A stretch of DNA of 15,674 bases from Chloroflexaceae bacterium (GTDB lineage: Bacteria; Chloroflexota; Chloroflexia; Chloroflexales; Chloroflexaceae), in assembly GCA_026417815.1 (NCBI GenBank), contig JAOACN010000074.1, positions 1-15,674 on the forward strand, in the 5' to 3' direction. The notes below the pieces were generated by a model, which made no database searches, was not told the DNA's origin, and worked only from the letters and a program-made list of their open reading frames with translations. The translations under genes and the position numbers were made by a program. This document shows positions 6,850 through 12,478 of the stretch, one piece after another. The first letter of the stretch is position 1; every line of letters starts with the position of its first letter.

Positions 6850-8661
6850 ATGGGTTTCATTCTCGATGGGCTTGACGCCGAAGCCTATGACCGCGCCTAC
6901 AGCGACGGCGCGCTGGTGCGCCGCATCCTGAGCTATTTCCGGCCCCAGGCGGGCAAGATGATCCTCGCCGCGCTGATGGTCGTCGCCACGGCGGCGCTGG
7001 ATGCCGGTGTGCCGATCTTCATCGCCCGCAGCCTCGACTGGATCAGCGCCAACCCTGACCCCCGGCTCATCACGGGACTGGCCATTGGCCTGGCGCTGCT
7101 CGGCGCCGCCTCATGGCTCTTCAACCTGGTGCGGCAGACCTGTTCGGCGCAGGCGGTGGGCGATGTGGTGCTGGCCATGCGCGAGGACGCCGTTGAGGCC
7201 GTGTTGCGCCGCGATATGTCGTTCTACGACCAGTTCCCCACCGGCAAGATCGTCAGCCGGGTCAACTCCGATACGGCGGCCTTCGCCCAGGTTATGACCC
7301 TGACGATGGACCTGATGAGCCGGGTGCTGCTGGTGCTCTTCATCGTCGGCTACCTGGCGACGATCAGCCTCAAGCTGACCATGGTGCTGCTGGTGCTGAC
7401 ACCCTTCATTATTGGCGTGGCGCTGGGGTTCCGCGCCATCGCTCGCCGCAGCATCACCGCCTCGCGCCGCATGAACGCCGAGGTCAGCGCGCATATCGGC
7501 GAGACGGTCAACGGCATCGGCGTTGCCAAGACCTTCCGCCAGGAGCCGGCCATCTACGCCGAGTTCCTGGAGGTGAACCGGCGCTCGCGGCGGGTCAACC
7601 GGCGCATGCGCTTCGTCTTCAGCGGCATCTTCCCGGTGCTCAACCTGATGGCGGCAATCGGCACGGCCACCCTGGTCTACCTCGGTGGTCTGGAGGTACG
7701 CACGGGCGTACTGACGGCGGGACTATGGTTCCTGTTCATCCAGGGGTTGCAGAGCTTCTGGTTCCCTTTGACCAGCATCGCCTCATTCTGGAGCCAGTTC
7801 CAGCTTGGCCTGGCCGCGGGGGAGCGCGTCTTCGCCCTGATTGACAGCGAACCGCAGGTGGTGCAGACCGGCAACCGCAGGCTGCCGAACCTCGAGGGGG
7901 CGATCAGCTTCGAGCAGGTGGACTTCGCCTACCGCGAGGGCGAGCCGGTGCTCACGGGGTTCGATCTGCACATCCGGCCCGGCGAGACGGTGGCCCTGGT
8001 GGGCCACACCGGCTCGGGCAAGAGCAGCATCGCGAAGCTGGTGGCGCGCTTCTACGAGTTCCAGGGGGGCCGGATCACGATTGACGGGGTAGACATTCGC
8101 GAACTCGACCTGGCTGCCTACCGGTCACGCCTGGGCATCGTCACCCAGACGCCCTTTCTGTTCGATGGCACGGTGCGCGAGAACATTCGCTACGGGCGTC
8201 CCGAGGCCAGCGACGCCGAGGTGCTGGCCGCGGCCCAACACGTCGGCGGGGGCGACTGGCTCGACAGCCTGCCCGGCGGCCTCGACACGCAGGTGGGCGA
8301 ACGGGGCGGCAGCCTCTCGATGGGCCAGCGGCAACTGGTGGCCCTGGCGCGAGTGCTGCTGCAAGATCCGGCGATCTGCATCCTCGACGAGGCCACGGCC
8401 AGCATTGACCCGCTGACCGAGGCGCTCATCCAGGAGGGCCTGGACACGGTACTGGCAGGACGCACCTCGCTCGTCATTGCCCATCGCCTCTCGACGGTGC
8501 GCCACGCCGACCGCATCATTGTGCTGCGCAAGGGGACGATCATCGAGGAGGGCGCCCATGACGACCTGCTGGCGCGTGGCGGGCACTACGCCGAACTCTA
8601 CAACACCTACTTCCGCCACCAGTCGCTGAGCTATATCGAAGGGGCGCGCCGGGCCGCGTAG
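6850..8661 (+). CDS. ABC exporter half-transporter, consensus-site subunit
   Basis: This 603-aa membrane-ATPase fusion is the probable partner of the preceding gene. Membrane helices include MILAALMVVATAALDAGVPI (near residues 37-56) and the LLVLFIVGYLATI and VLLVLTPFIIGVAL stretches. The ATPase domain has Walker A GHTGSGKS (385-392), the Q-loop TQTPFLF, and signature LSMGQ (489-493), with Met in place of the usual Gly. Walker B is ICILDE with the catalytic Glu514 intact, and the switch His is at 545. An intact Glu with a non-canonical signature is the expected complement of the first subunit. Together they give one consensus site (this Walker A/B with the partner's LSGGQ) and one degenerate site. 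AGGGAG (6839-6844) lies 5 nt before the ATG. Confidence 0.94.
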   Translation: MGFILDGLDAEAYDRAYSDGALVRRILSYFRPQAGKMILAALMVVATAALDAGVPIFIARSLDWISANPDPRLITGLAIGLALLGAASWLFNLVRQTCSAQAVGDVVLAMREDAVEAVLRRDMSFYDQFPTGKIVSRVNSDTAAFAQVMTLTMDLMSRVLLVLFIVGYLATISLKLTMVLLVLTPFIIGVALGFRAIARRSITASRRMNAEVSAHIGETVNGIGVAKTFRQEPAIYAEFLEVNRRSRRVNRRMRFVFSGIFPVLNLMAAIGTATLVYLGGLEVRTGVLTAGLWFLFIQGLQSFWFPLTSIASFWSQFQLGLAAGERVFALIDSEPQVVQTGNRRLPNLEGAISFEQVDFAYREGEPVLTGFDLHIRPGETVALVGHTGSGKSSIAKLVARFYEFQGGRITIDGVDIRELDLAAYRSRLGIVTQTPFLFDGTVRENIRYGRPEASDAEVLAAAQHVGGGDWLDSLPGGLDTQVGERGGSLSMGQRQLVALARVLLQDPAICILDEATASIDPLTEALIQEGLDTVLAGRTSLVIAHRLSTVRHADRIIVLRKGTIIEEGAHDDLLARGGHYAELYNTYFRHQSLSYIEGARRAA

Positions 8662-8682
8662 CGGTGACAGGCAATTCCACTG

Positions 8683-8852
8683 GCAGGGGCGTGGGAAAAC
8701 CCGGTTTCCCCACCCTCGCCACCCGGCATCGGGGCGCCCGACGCTCGCGGGCAAGGACACGGGGAAACCCCGTTTCCCCAACCCTCCGCCACCCGGCATC
8801 GGGGCACCCGACGCCCGCCGGCAGGGGCGCGGGGAAACCCCGTTTCCCCACG
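8683..8852. repeat. Tandem array of a 70-bp palindrome-containing repeat
   Basis: Unit 1 is 8683-8750 (68 bp), unit 2 is 8751-8820 (70 bp), and a partial third runs 8821-8852. Each begins GCA(A/G)GG and carries a GGGGAAACCCCGTTTCCCC-type palindrome. The complete units continue with CCACCCGGCATCGGGGC and CCCGACGC. The array fills the gap between the convergent exporter and phosphodiesterase genes. The palindromes could act as a two-way terminator; no T-runs are seen. Confidence 0.85.
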
Positions 8853-8859
8853 TTTCAGA

Positions 8860-9573
8860 TTACCCCCGTAACACCTGCCGGGCCAGGTCGGGCCGATTAG
8901 TGATGATGCCGGTTGCGCCGAGGGTGGCCAGCGCGCGCATGCGCTGCGGATCGTCCACCGTCCAGACATTGACCTGGTAGCCGGCGCGGCGCACCAGGGG
9001 GATGAGCCAGTCGAGGTTGGGGAGGTCGTAGTAGGGATGCCAGGCGACGGCCTCGACGGCGCGGAGGGCAAAGAAGGGCCAGAGTTCGCGGGCGCGCACG
9101 GCGGGGTGCATGGTACGGGTGCCCATCAAGTAGCCGCGGGGCGCCGCTGGCGCGACGGCGCGCAGTTCGCGCAGGGCGGCCTCGCTGAACGAGGAGACGA
9201 TCACCTGCTCAACCAGATCAAACGCGGAGAGGAGTTCGGCGCAACCGGCAGCCATGCCCGTGGTTTTCAACTCGATGTTGAGCCGCATTCCACTGGCGCG
9301 AGCGAAGTCGAGCACCTCCTCCAGCGCCGGCGCGCGTTCGCCGCCGATGTCCAGGGCCTGAAGCTCGGCCAGCGTGCATCCGGCAACAGGACGGGCCTGC
9401 CCGTCCCAGCGTTCAGTCGTCTCGTCGTGGAACACCACCAGTCGCCCATCGGCGGTGAGCCGCACATCGAGTTCGATCATGTCCGCAGCCTGCCGTCGAG
9501 CCAGCTCGAAGGCGGCCATAGTGTTCTCGGGGGCGTAGGCCGAAGCGCCCCGGTGGGCGATGATCAGCGGCAT
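8860..9573 (-). CDS. Glycerophosphodiester phosphodiesterase
   Basis: This 237-aa, single-domain GDPD enzyme hydrolyses glycerophosphodiesters to glycerol-3-phosphate and an alcohol. It opens with MPLIIAHRGASAYAPENTMA, holding the HRG motif (His7, Arg8) and PENT (Glu16). The metal-ligand ExD pair (Glu34, Asp36) and the second catalytic histidine in VVFHDETTERWDG (His49) follow. IELKTTG, WTVDD and a closing GIITNRPDLA complete the TIM-barrel pattern. No signal peptide is evident at this start, so it is probably cytoplasmic. An upstream in-frame ATG at 9630 is preceded by GGGAGG at good spacing, but that G-rich stretch is the arm of a hairpin and the extra 19 residues look non-conserved. I therefore prefer 9573 with some doubt. 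Confidence 0.92.
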   Translation of the reverse strand: MPLIIAHRGASAYAPENTMAAFELARRQAADMIELDVRLTADGRLVVFHDETTERWDGQARPVAGCTLAELQALDIGGERAPALEEVLDFARASGMRLNIELKTTGMAAGCAELLSAFDLVEQVIVSSFSEAALRELRAVAPAAPRGYLMGTRTMHPAVRARELWPFFALRAVEAVAWHPYYDLPNLDWLIPLVRRAGYQVNVWTVDDPQRMRALATLGATGIITNRPDLARQVLRG

Positions 9574-9604
9574 ACGCGGCTCGCTTCGCTCTGCTGAGCA
9601 TAAG

Positions 9605-9643
9605 GGGAGGGTATGGAATGACGCTGCCATTCCATACCCTCCC
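9605..9643 (-). terminator. 16-bp perfect hairpin downstream of the SWIM gene
   Basis: Arms 9605-9620 (GGGAGGGTATGGAATG) and 9628-9643 are perfectly complementary around a 7-nt loop. On the minus strand this lies 40 bp after the SWIM gene stop and before the phosphodiesterase start, a natural terminator position. No T-run follows on either strand, so termination may rely on the stem or the hairpin may serve RNA stability. Confidence 0.5.
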
Positions 9644-9683
9644 TATCCTCGCGCCCTTCGTGCCTGGGTGGCGCGTCTCCACC

Positions 9684-9977
9684 TCAGACGGCGACACTCT
9701 CTTCACTCAGGTTATGCTCGGGGATCGGCAGATCGACGCTCAGGGCCTCCGCGGTCAGCATGGGCTGGAGAATGCGCTGCAATGCCATCACGTGGGCGCA
9801 GGTGTTCCAGACCTGGAAAAACGAGCAATCGCAGTGCCAGTGACCGTCTTTGAAGGAGATGGCATGGTTGCTATTTCCGCCGTGGAAGGTGACGGTGAGT
9901 TCGTTAAACTTGATCCGCTCCGGCTCCTCGGCATAGCGGCGAGCCTTCTCGATCTTGCCAATCAGGTCGGAATGCAT
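9684..9977 (-). CDS. Small stand-alone SWIM zinc-finger protein
   Basis: This 97-aa protein consists almost wholly of a SWIM finger. The CxC-x8-CxH motif is plain: HCDCSFFQVWNTCAHVMALQ, with Cys49, Cys51, Cys60 and His62 as zinc ligands. SWIM domains bind nucleic acid or proteins and usually sit inside larger proteins such as SWI2/SNF2 ATPases, MULE transposases or recombination mediators. Here nothing else is attached. A charged helix precedes the finger (residues 5-22), and the tail after residue 70 is acidic and proline-containing. The start is the ATG at 9977, 6 nt after a perfect AGGAGG on the minus strand; the adjacent GTG at 9980 is too close to it. The gene lies behind a structured leader with its own promoter, leader ORF and terminator. 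Specific function unknown. Confidence 0.85.
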   Translation of the reverse strand: MHSDLIGKIEKARRYAEEPERIKFNELTVTFHGGNSNHAISFKDGHWHCDCSFFQVWNTCAHVMALQRILQPMLTAEALSVDLPIPEHNLSEESVAV

Positions 9978-9995
9978 CACGTACCTCCTGTTATC

Positions 9996-10015
9996 TCTGA
10001 ACTACCGGGTTCAGA
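9996..10015 (-). promoter_or_regulatory. Hairpin just before the SWIM ribosome-binding site
   Basis: TCTGAAC (9996-10002) and GTTCAGA (10009-10015) form a 7-bp stem with a 6-nt loop. On the minus strand it sits between the leader terminator and AGGAGG (9984-9989) and may affect access to that site. Confidence 0.4.
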
Positions 10016-10035
10016 ACGCTCCACTCATCAACGAG

Positions 10036-10079
10036 AAAAACATCAGGGGCGCCGCAGGCGTATGCCTACGCGCCCCTGA
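10036..10079 (-). terminator. Intrinsic terminator in the SWIM leader
   Basis: On the minus strand, TCAGGGGCGC and GCGCCCCTGA (10043-10052 and 10070-10079) form a 10-bp stem with an inner AGGC/GCCT pairing, followed by TG and TTTTT (10040-10036). This is the clearest rho-independent terminator in the window. It lies 58 nt before the SWIM ATG and 87 nt past the predicted start of the transcript. The leader ORF enters its upstream arm. Confidence 0.75.
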
Positions 10080-10116
10080 GGGAAGTGCTGATTGCGCTGT
10101 GTGTTTTTGCCCCCAT
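10066..10116 (-). CDS. 16-codon leader ORF before the SWIM gene
   Basis: The short ORF reads MGAKTHSAISTSLRGA and stops at TAG (10068-10066). A perfect AGGAGG (10130-10125) lies 8 nt before its ATG, as good as any site in the window. Its last codons (CTC AGG GGC GC) are the upstream arm of the terminator hairpin at 10043-10079, and the stop codon lies within the hairpin. A ribosome finishing this ORF would cover that arm and prevent the stem from forming. The peptide has three Ser and two Thr but no run of one amino acid, so a classical amino-acid attenuator is not evident. It could instead be a small independent protein or a chance ORF. Confidence 0.5.
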   Translation of the reverse strand: MGAKTHSAISTSLRGA

Positions 10117-10139
10117 AGCACGCGCCTCCTGAGTCAGAG

Positions 10140-10156
10140 GTTAAGGGGTGCTTAAC
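10140..10156 (-). promoter_or_regulatory. Inverted repeat at the predicted transcript start
   Basis: GTTAAG (10140-10145) and CTTAAC (10151-10156) with a 5-nt spacer. It would be at about +3 to +19 of the minus-strand transcript, so it could be an operator or a 5'-protective hairpin. Confidence 0.4.
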
Positions 10157-10164
10157 ATAGACCC

Positions 10165-10193
10165 ATTATAGAACCGGGGCCGGGGTGAGTCAA
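10165..10193 (-). promoter_or_regulatory. Sigma70-type promoter for the leader ORF and SWIM gene
   Basis: On the minus strand, TTGACT (10193-10188) is followed after exactly 17 bp by a perfect TATAAT (10170-10165). The predicted start is near 10158, giving a leader of about 180 nt before the SWIM ATG. Confidence 0.8.
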
Positions 10194-10301
10194 GGGAAAT
10201 GTTACGCTGGTTCGGAGGAGGGGTTCAGCGCGCCACAACGGGTTGCGAGGCCCATGACATCCCCGCGGCAAGAGTGGAGATTTCTTAAGCCAGGGTGGAG
10301 C

Positions 10302-11141
10302 TCACCCGGCGCGCATTCGCGCCGCCAGGCTCAGGATGCGCTGGCCATACTCGGTACCGGGTACGGCCCAGCGTCCGTTCAGATCAACAATGGTGAGGGC
10401 GACCCCACGGTTGGCGGGAGAAAGGCCGCGCACCTCCAGGGCATAGGCGATCAACTCCTGCTGGTAGGGCGTGCCGAGGCCGGCCGGCAGGGCATAGGCC
10501 AGCAAGCGCCCCAGGTGCGCCCGCACCGAGTCACTGTCCCAGGCGGCAAAACTGGCCCCCTCGCGCCAGACCGCACCATCCCAGGCCCAGTTGCGCCCCG
10601 GCGGATACTCGGGGGAGCCGGGCAGGGTCGCGCCGGTGACGCCGATGCCGGCGGGATTACGGCGGGGCCGGGCGCACCACCAGGAGGTCAGGCTGCCGGT
10701 TTCGTGGGCGCACTGGGCCAGGGCCAGGAACCAGTCCACCCCGGCCGCGGTCCCGATGCGGGCATAGGCCCGCACGATTGAGGTGATGTCGTAGGGGGTG
10801 TAGAGCGTGGAGCGAGCGGCGAACCAGGCGATGGCCTGCTCAGCCGTGCCCGAGGGCGGCGCCAGCAAATAGCCGCTCTCGTTGGGCCAGATGCCTGGAT
10901 CGGGCGTGGGGGCAGGTTCGGGCGTGGGCGCAGGATCGAGCGCCGGCGGGGGTGGCGGCTCAGGAACAGGCGCGGGGGACGGCTCGGGGGCAGGCTCAGG
11001 TGGCGGCTCGGTGCCGCTGACGAGCGGGAGGTAGAGCCGGAACGGGGGCTCCTGGGCGTGAGCGGGGCGCGCGCCGGCGACCGTGACAACCGTGGCGCCC
11101 AGCAGGCGCAAGAGGCGTCGGCGAGAGAGCATAGGCTGCAT
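10302..11141 (-). CDS. Tat-exported glucosaminidase-like protein with proline-rich linker
   Basis: This 279-aa secreted protein starts with a twin-arginine signal (LSRRRLLRLLGATVV, cleavage likely after AHA near residue 29). The stretch FRLYLPLVSG follows, then a Pro/Glu/Ala linker (about residues 45-82) that could span a cell wall. The C-terminal domain (about 95-275) has the pattern of lysozyme-like glucosaminidases: WFLALAQCAHETGSLTSWWC with a candidate catalytic Glu147, then ARPRRNPAGIGVTG. Such enzymes cut N-acetylglucosamine bonds in peptidoglycan, acting outside the membrane. Two starts fit, the ATGs at 11141 and 11132. Both keep the signal peptide and neither has a clear ribosome-binding site. 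An in-frame start at 11264 would add 41 residues before the signal and is unlikely. It is divergent from the TetR gene. Confidence 0.8.
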   Translation of the reverse strand: MQPMLSRRRLLRLLGATVVTVAGARPAHAQEPPFRLYLPLVSGTEPPPEPAPEPSPAPVPEPPPPPALDPAPTPEPAPTPDPGIWPNESGYLLAPPSGTAEQAIAWFAARSTLYTPYDITSIVRAYARIGTAAGVDWFLALAQCAHETGSLTSWWCARPRRNPAGIGVTGATLPGSPEYPPGRNWAWDGAVWREGASFAAWDSDSVRAHLGRLLAYALPAGLGTPYQQELIAYALEVRGLSPANRGVALTIVDLNGRWAVPGTEYGQRILSLAARMRAG

Positions 11142-11350
11142 TCCAATTACACGGGGCGAGAAGAGGGTTTTATCGGTGAGGGCAAGCCCTCGCTGCGACC
11201 CTCCCCGCCACAGCTTCGATTGGGAGGCATGTGGCCGGCTGCCCGGGCGGCGCGCCAGCGACAACCGGCGCGGTACATGGCGCCGGTACTGGATTCAACG
11301 CGCCTGTCGGGCCAGTTCGACATCAATGAAGATGACAGGATGGTGGCAAT

Positions 11351-11415
11351 GCCGGGGTCGAGGCGGCCCGGCGCGCCGCCGCAACCACGGCCCGGCGCGC
11401 CGCCTCGACCCCGGC
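11351..11415. repeat. 65-bp inverted repeat with internal direct repeats
   Basis: The 17-bp outer arms (11351-11367 and 11399-11415) are perfect inverted copies beginning GCCGGGGTCGAGGCGG. Overlapping the arms, a 16-bp sequence GGCCCGGCGCGCCGCC occurs twice in direct orientation (11365-11380 and 11389-11404). The element lies in the 11142-11586 gap between divergent genes. Apart from this, the hairpin at 11428-11452 and the TetR promoter, I see nothing in that gap. Confidence 0.7.
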
Positions 11416-11427
11416 GGGTGGCCACGC

Positions 11428-11452
11428 CCCCCGACCTCTGTGAGGTCGGGGG
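11428..11452. repeat. 11-bp perfect hairpin upstream of the TetR promoter
   Basis: CCCCCGACCTC (11428-11438) and GAGGTCGGGGG (11442-11452) close on a TGT loop. It lies 34 bp before the TetR -35 box. No gene transcribes into it from the left, so it may insulate the promoter or belong to the repeat cluster. Confidence 0.55.
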
Positions 11453-11485
11453 CACCGATTTCAACCGCCTGATCTGTGCAAAGAC

Positions 11486-11514
11486 TTGACAAAACCAGAC
11501 AAGGGGAGTATACT
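11486..11514 (+). promoter_or_regulatory. Consensus sigma70 promoter of the TetR gene
   Basis: TTGACA (11486-11491), a 17-bp spacer and TATACT (11509-11514) give a near-perfect promoter. The predicted start, about 11521, falls inside the first TetR-type operator. Confidence 0.88.
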
Positions 11515-11518
11515 CTTC

Positions 11519-11576
11519 CTGACCGGTCGGTAAAGTTACGAAATTTTTTGGCTTCTTTTACTTACTGACCGGTCAG
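11519..11576 (+). promoter_or_regulatory. Two TetR-type operators in inverted orientation
   Basis: Site 1 is CTGACCGGTCGGTAA (11519-11533). Site 2 is TTACTGACCGGTCAG (11562-11576), whose core CTGACCGGTCAG is a perfect 12-bp palindrome. The sites are mirror images including the flanking TAA/TTA. Their centres are 46 bp apart, bracketing an AT-rich stretch. Site 1 covers the transcription start and site 2 abuts the ribosome-binding region, so binding should repress the regulator's own gene. Confidence 0.8.
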
Positions 11577-11586
11577 ATAGGATCAT

Positions 11587-12237
11587 ATGGTACAGGATCT
11601 CGAACCCATCAGCAGCCCCACGGCGGTGAAGATCGTTGATGCCGCCAGTCATCTGTTCATGCAGCGGGGCTACAAGGCCGTTTCGATCAACGACATCATC
11701 CGCGCCGCGGATGTGACCAAGCCGACCCTGTACTACTACTTCGCCGACAAAGAGGAACTGTTCGTCCAGATGGGGCTGCGGGTGCTACAGGAGATGGGCG
11801 CCCGCCTCGCGACCGCCGCCAGCGCGCCCGGCGGGACGGTCGCCCGCCTGCGCGCCCTCGCTGCCGTGTTGATGGACGACCGCGACCGGGATATGCGCAT
11901 GATGCGCCACGAGATGGCCGAGCATCTTGGGCCGGCCAATCGCAACCGGCTGGCGCGGGCCTTTTTCACCCACCTCTTCCGCCCGATACTCGGCGTGATG
12001 GAAGAGGGCGTGGCCGAGGGGACGCTCGGGCACTATGCGCCGGTGACCCTGGCCAACCTGTTCTTGAGCATGTCGGAGGCCTGCCAGGAGTTCGCCGGCG
12101 AGAGCCGGATGGCGGCCTGGGCCGCCGAGAGCGGCATACACGTGCAGATCAGCCCGATTTCCACCGGAGAGATGGTCGATCTGTTCCTGTACGGCGTTGC
12201 CGCGTCAGGTCGCCCTGGCGCCGCGGACGCCCATTAA
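11587..12237 (+). CDS. TetR-family transcriptional regulator
   Basis: This 216-aa protein has the family's N-terminal helix-turn-helix (about residues 12-59): KIVDAASHLFMQRGYKAVSI, then NDIIRAADVTKPTLYYYFAD and KEELF. The YYYF end of the recognition helix region is characteristic. The rest is the variable ligand-binding and dimerisation domain, helical, with no recognisable ligand. It probably represses itself through the two operators just upstream, and the efflux genes that follow, which is the usual TetR arrangement. Release would come on binding a small molecule. Length is standard, and the ATG at 11587 follows an AG-rich stretch (AGATAGG). The adaptor gene starts 241 bp downstream on the same strand, behind repeats, so it may have its own promoter. 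Confidence 0.95.
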   Translation: MVQDLEPISSPTAVKIVDAASHLFMQRGYKAVSINDIIRAADVTKPTLYYYFADKEELFVQMGLRVLQEMGARLATAASAPGGTVARLRALAAVLMDDRDRDMRMMRHEMAEHLGPANRNRLARAFFTHLFRPILGVMEEGVAEGTLGHYAPVTLANLFLSMSEACQEFAGESRMAAWAAESGIHVQISPISTGEMVDLFLYGVAASGRPGAADAH

Positions 12238-12271
12238 GAACCTGAGGCGCCCGGGGAACGCACCCGGGTTG

Positions 12272-12296
12272 TCTGGGAGGGCTGTACCCTCCCAGA
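12272..12296. repeat. GGGAGGG hairpin after the TetR gene
   Basis: TCTGGGAGGG (12272-12281) and CCCTCCCAGA (12287-12296) around a 5-nt loop, 35 bp after the TetR stop. It is preceded by CCGGGGAACGC (12251-12261), which recurs at 12355-12365 before another copy of the hairpin. It may be a terminator, although there is no T-run. Confidence 0.6.
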
Positions 12297-12308
12297 GCCG
12301 CCCCTCCG

Positions 12309-12407
12309 GCAAGGGGCATGGGGCAACCAGGTTTCCCCACCTTCCTCCAGACGACCGGGGAACGCGCGTTCCTGGGAGGGTCTAGCCCTCCCGAAGGAGT
12401 TCTCCCG
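12309..12407 (+). repeat. Composite intergenic repeat upstream of the adaptor gene
   Basis: A second copy of the 425-515 element. It opens with GCAAGGGGCATGGGGCAACC and GGTTTCCCCACC, has CTTCCTCC in the middle, and ends with GGGAGGG-TCTAG-CCCTCCC (12374-12392) and GAAGGAGTTCTCCC. It ends about 70 bp before the adaptor ATG, as the other copy does before purB. Confidence 0.65.
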
Positions 12408-12444
12408 ACGGCCTTCTATCTGGCGGTGCGCGCGCCGCGCACGG

Positions 12445-12451
12445 CTGACCG
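12445..12451 (+). promoter_or_regulatory. Possible TetR half-operator before the adaptor gene
   Basis: CTGACCG matches one half of the TetR operator core and lies 28 bp before the adaptor ATG, beside CATATT. The second half does not match. This is weak evidence that the same regulator acts here. Confidence 0.2.
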
Positions 12452-12478
12452 ACACATATTGAGAGGAACATTCATTCT

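Noticed and set aside
8683..8852. CRISPR-like array
   Set aside because: Units of 68-70 bp repeat along their whole length, so there are no unique spacers, and no cas gene is present.
9618..10079. 153-codon plus-strand ORF across the SWIM gene
   Set aside because: It is the antisense shadow of the SWIM gene and its leader. The minus strand has the ribosome-binding sites, promoter and zinc-ligand motif.
11058..11489. 143-codon plus-strand ORF across the divergent spacer
   Set aside because: It starts inside the Tat protein's signal region, runs through the inverted repeats and shows low-complexity Pro/Arg/Gly content.
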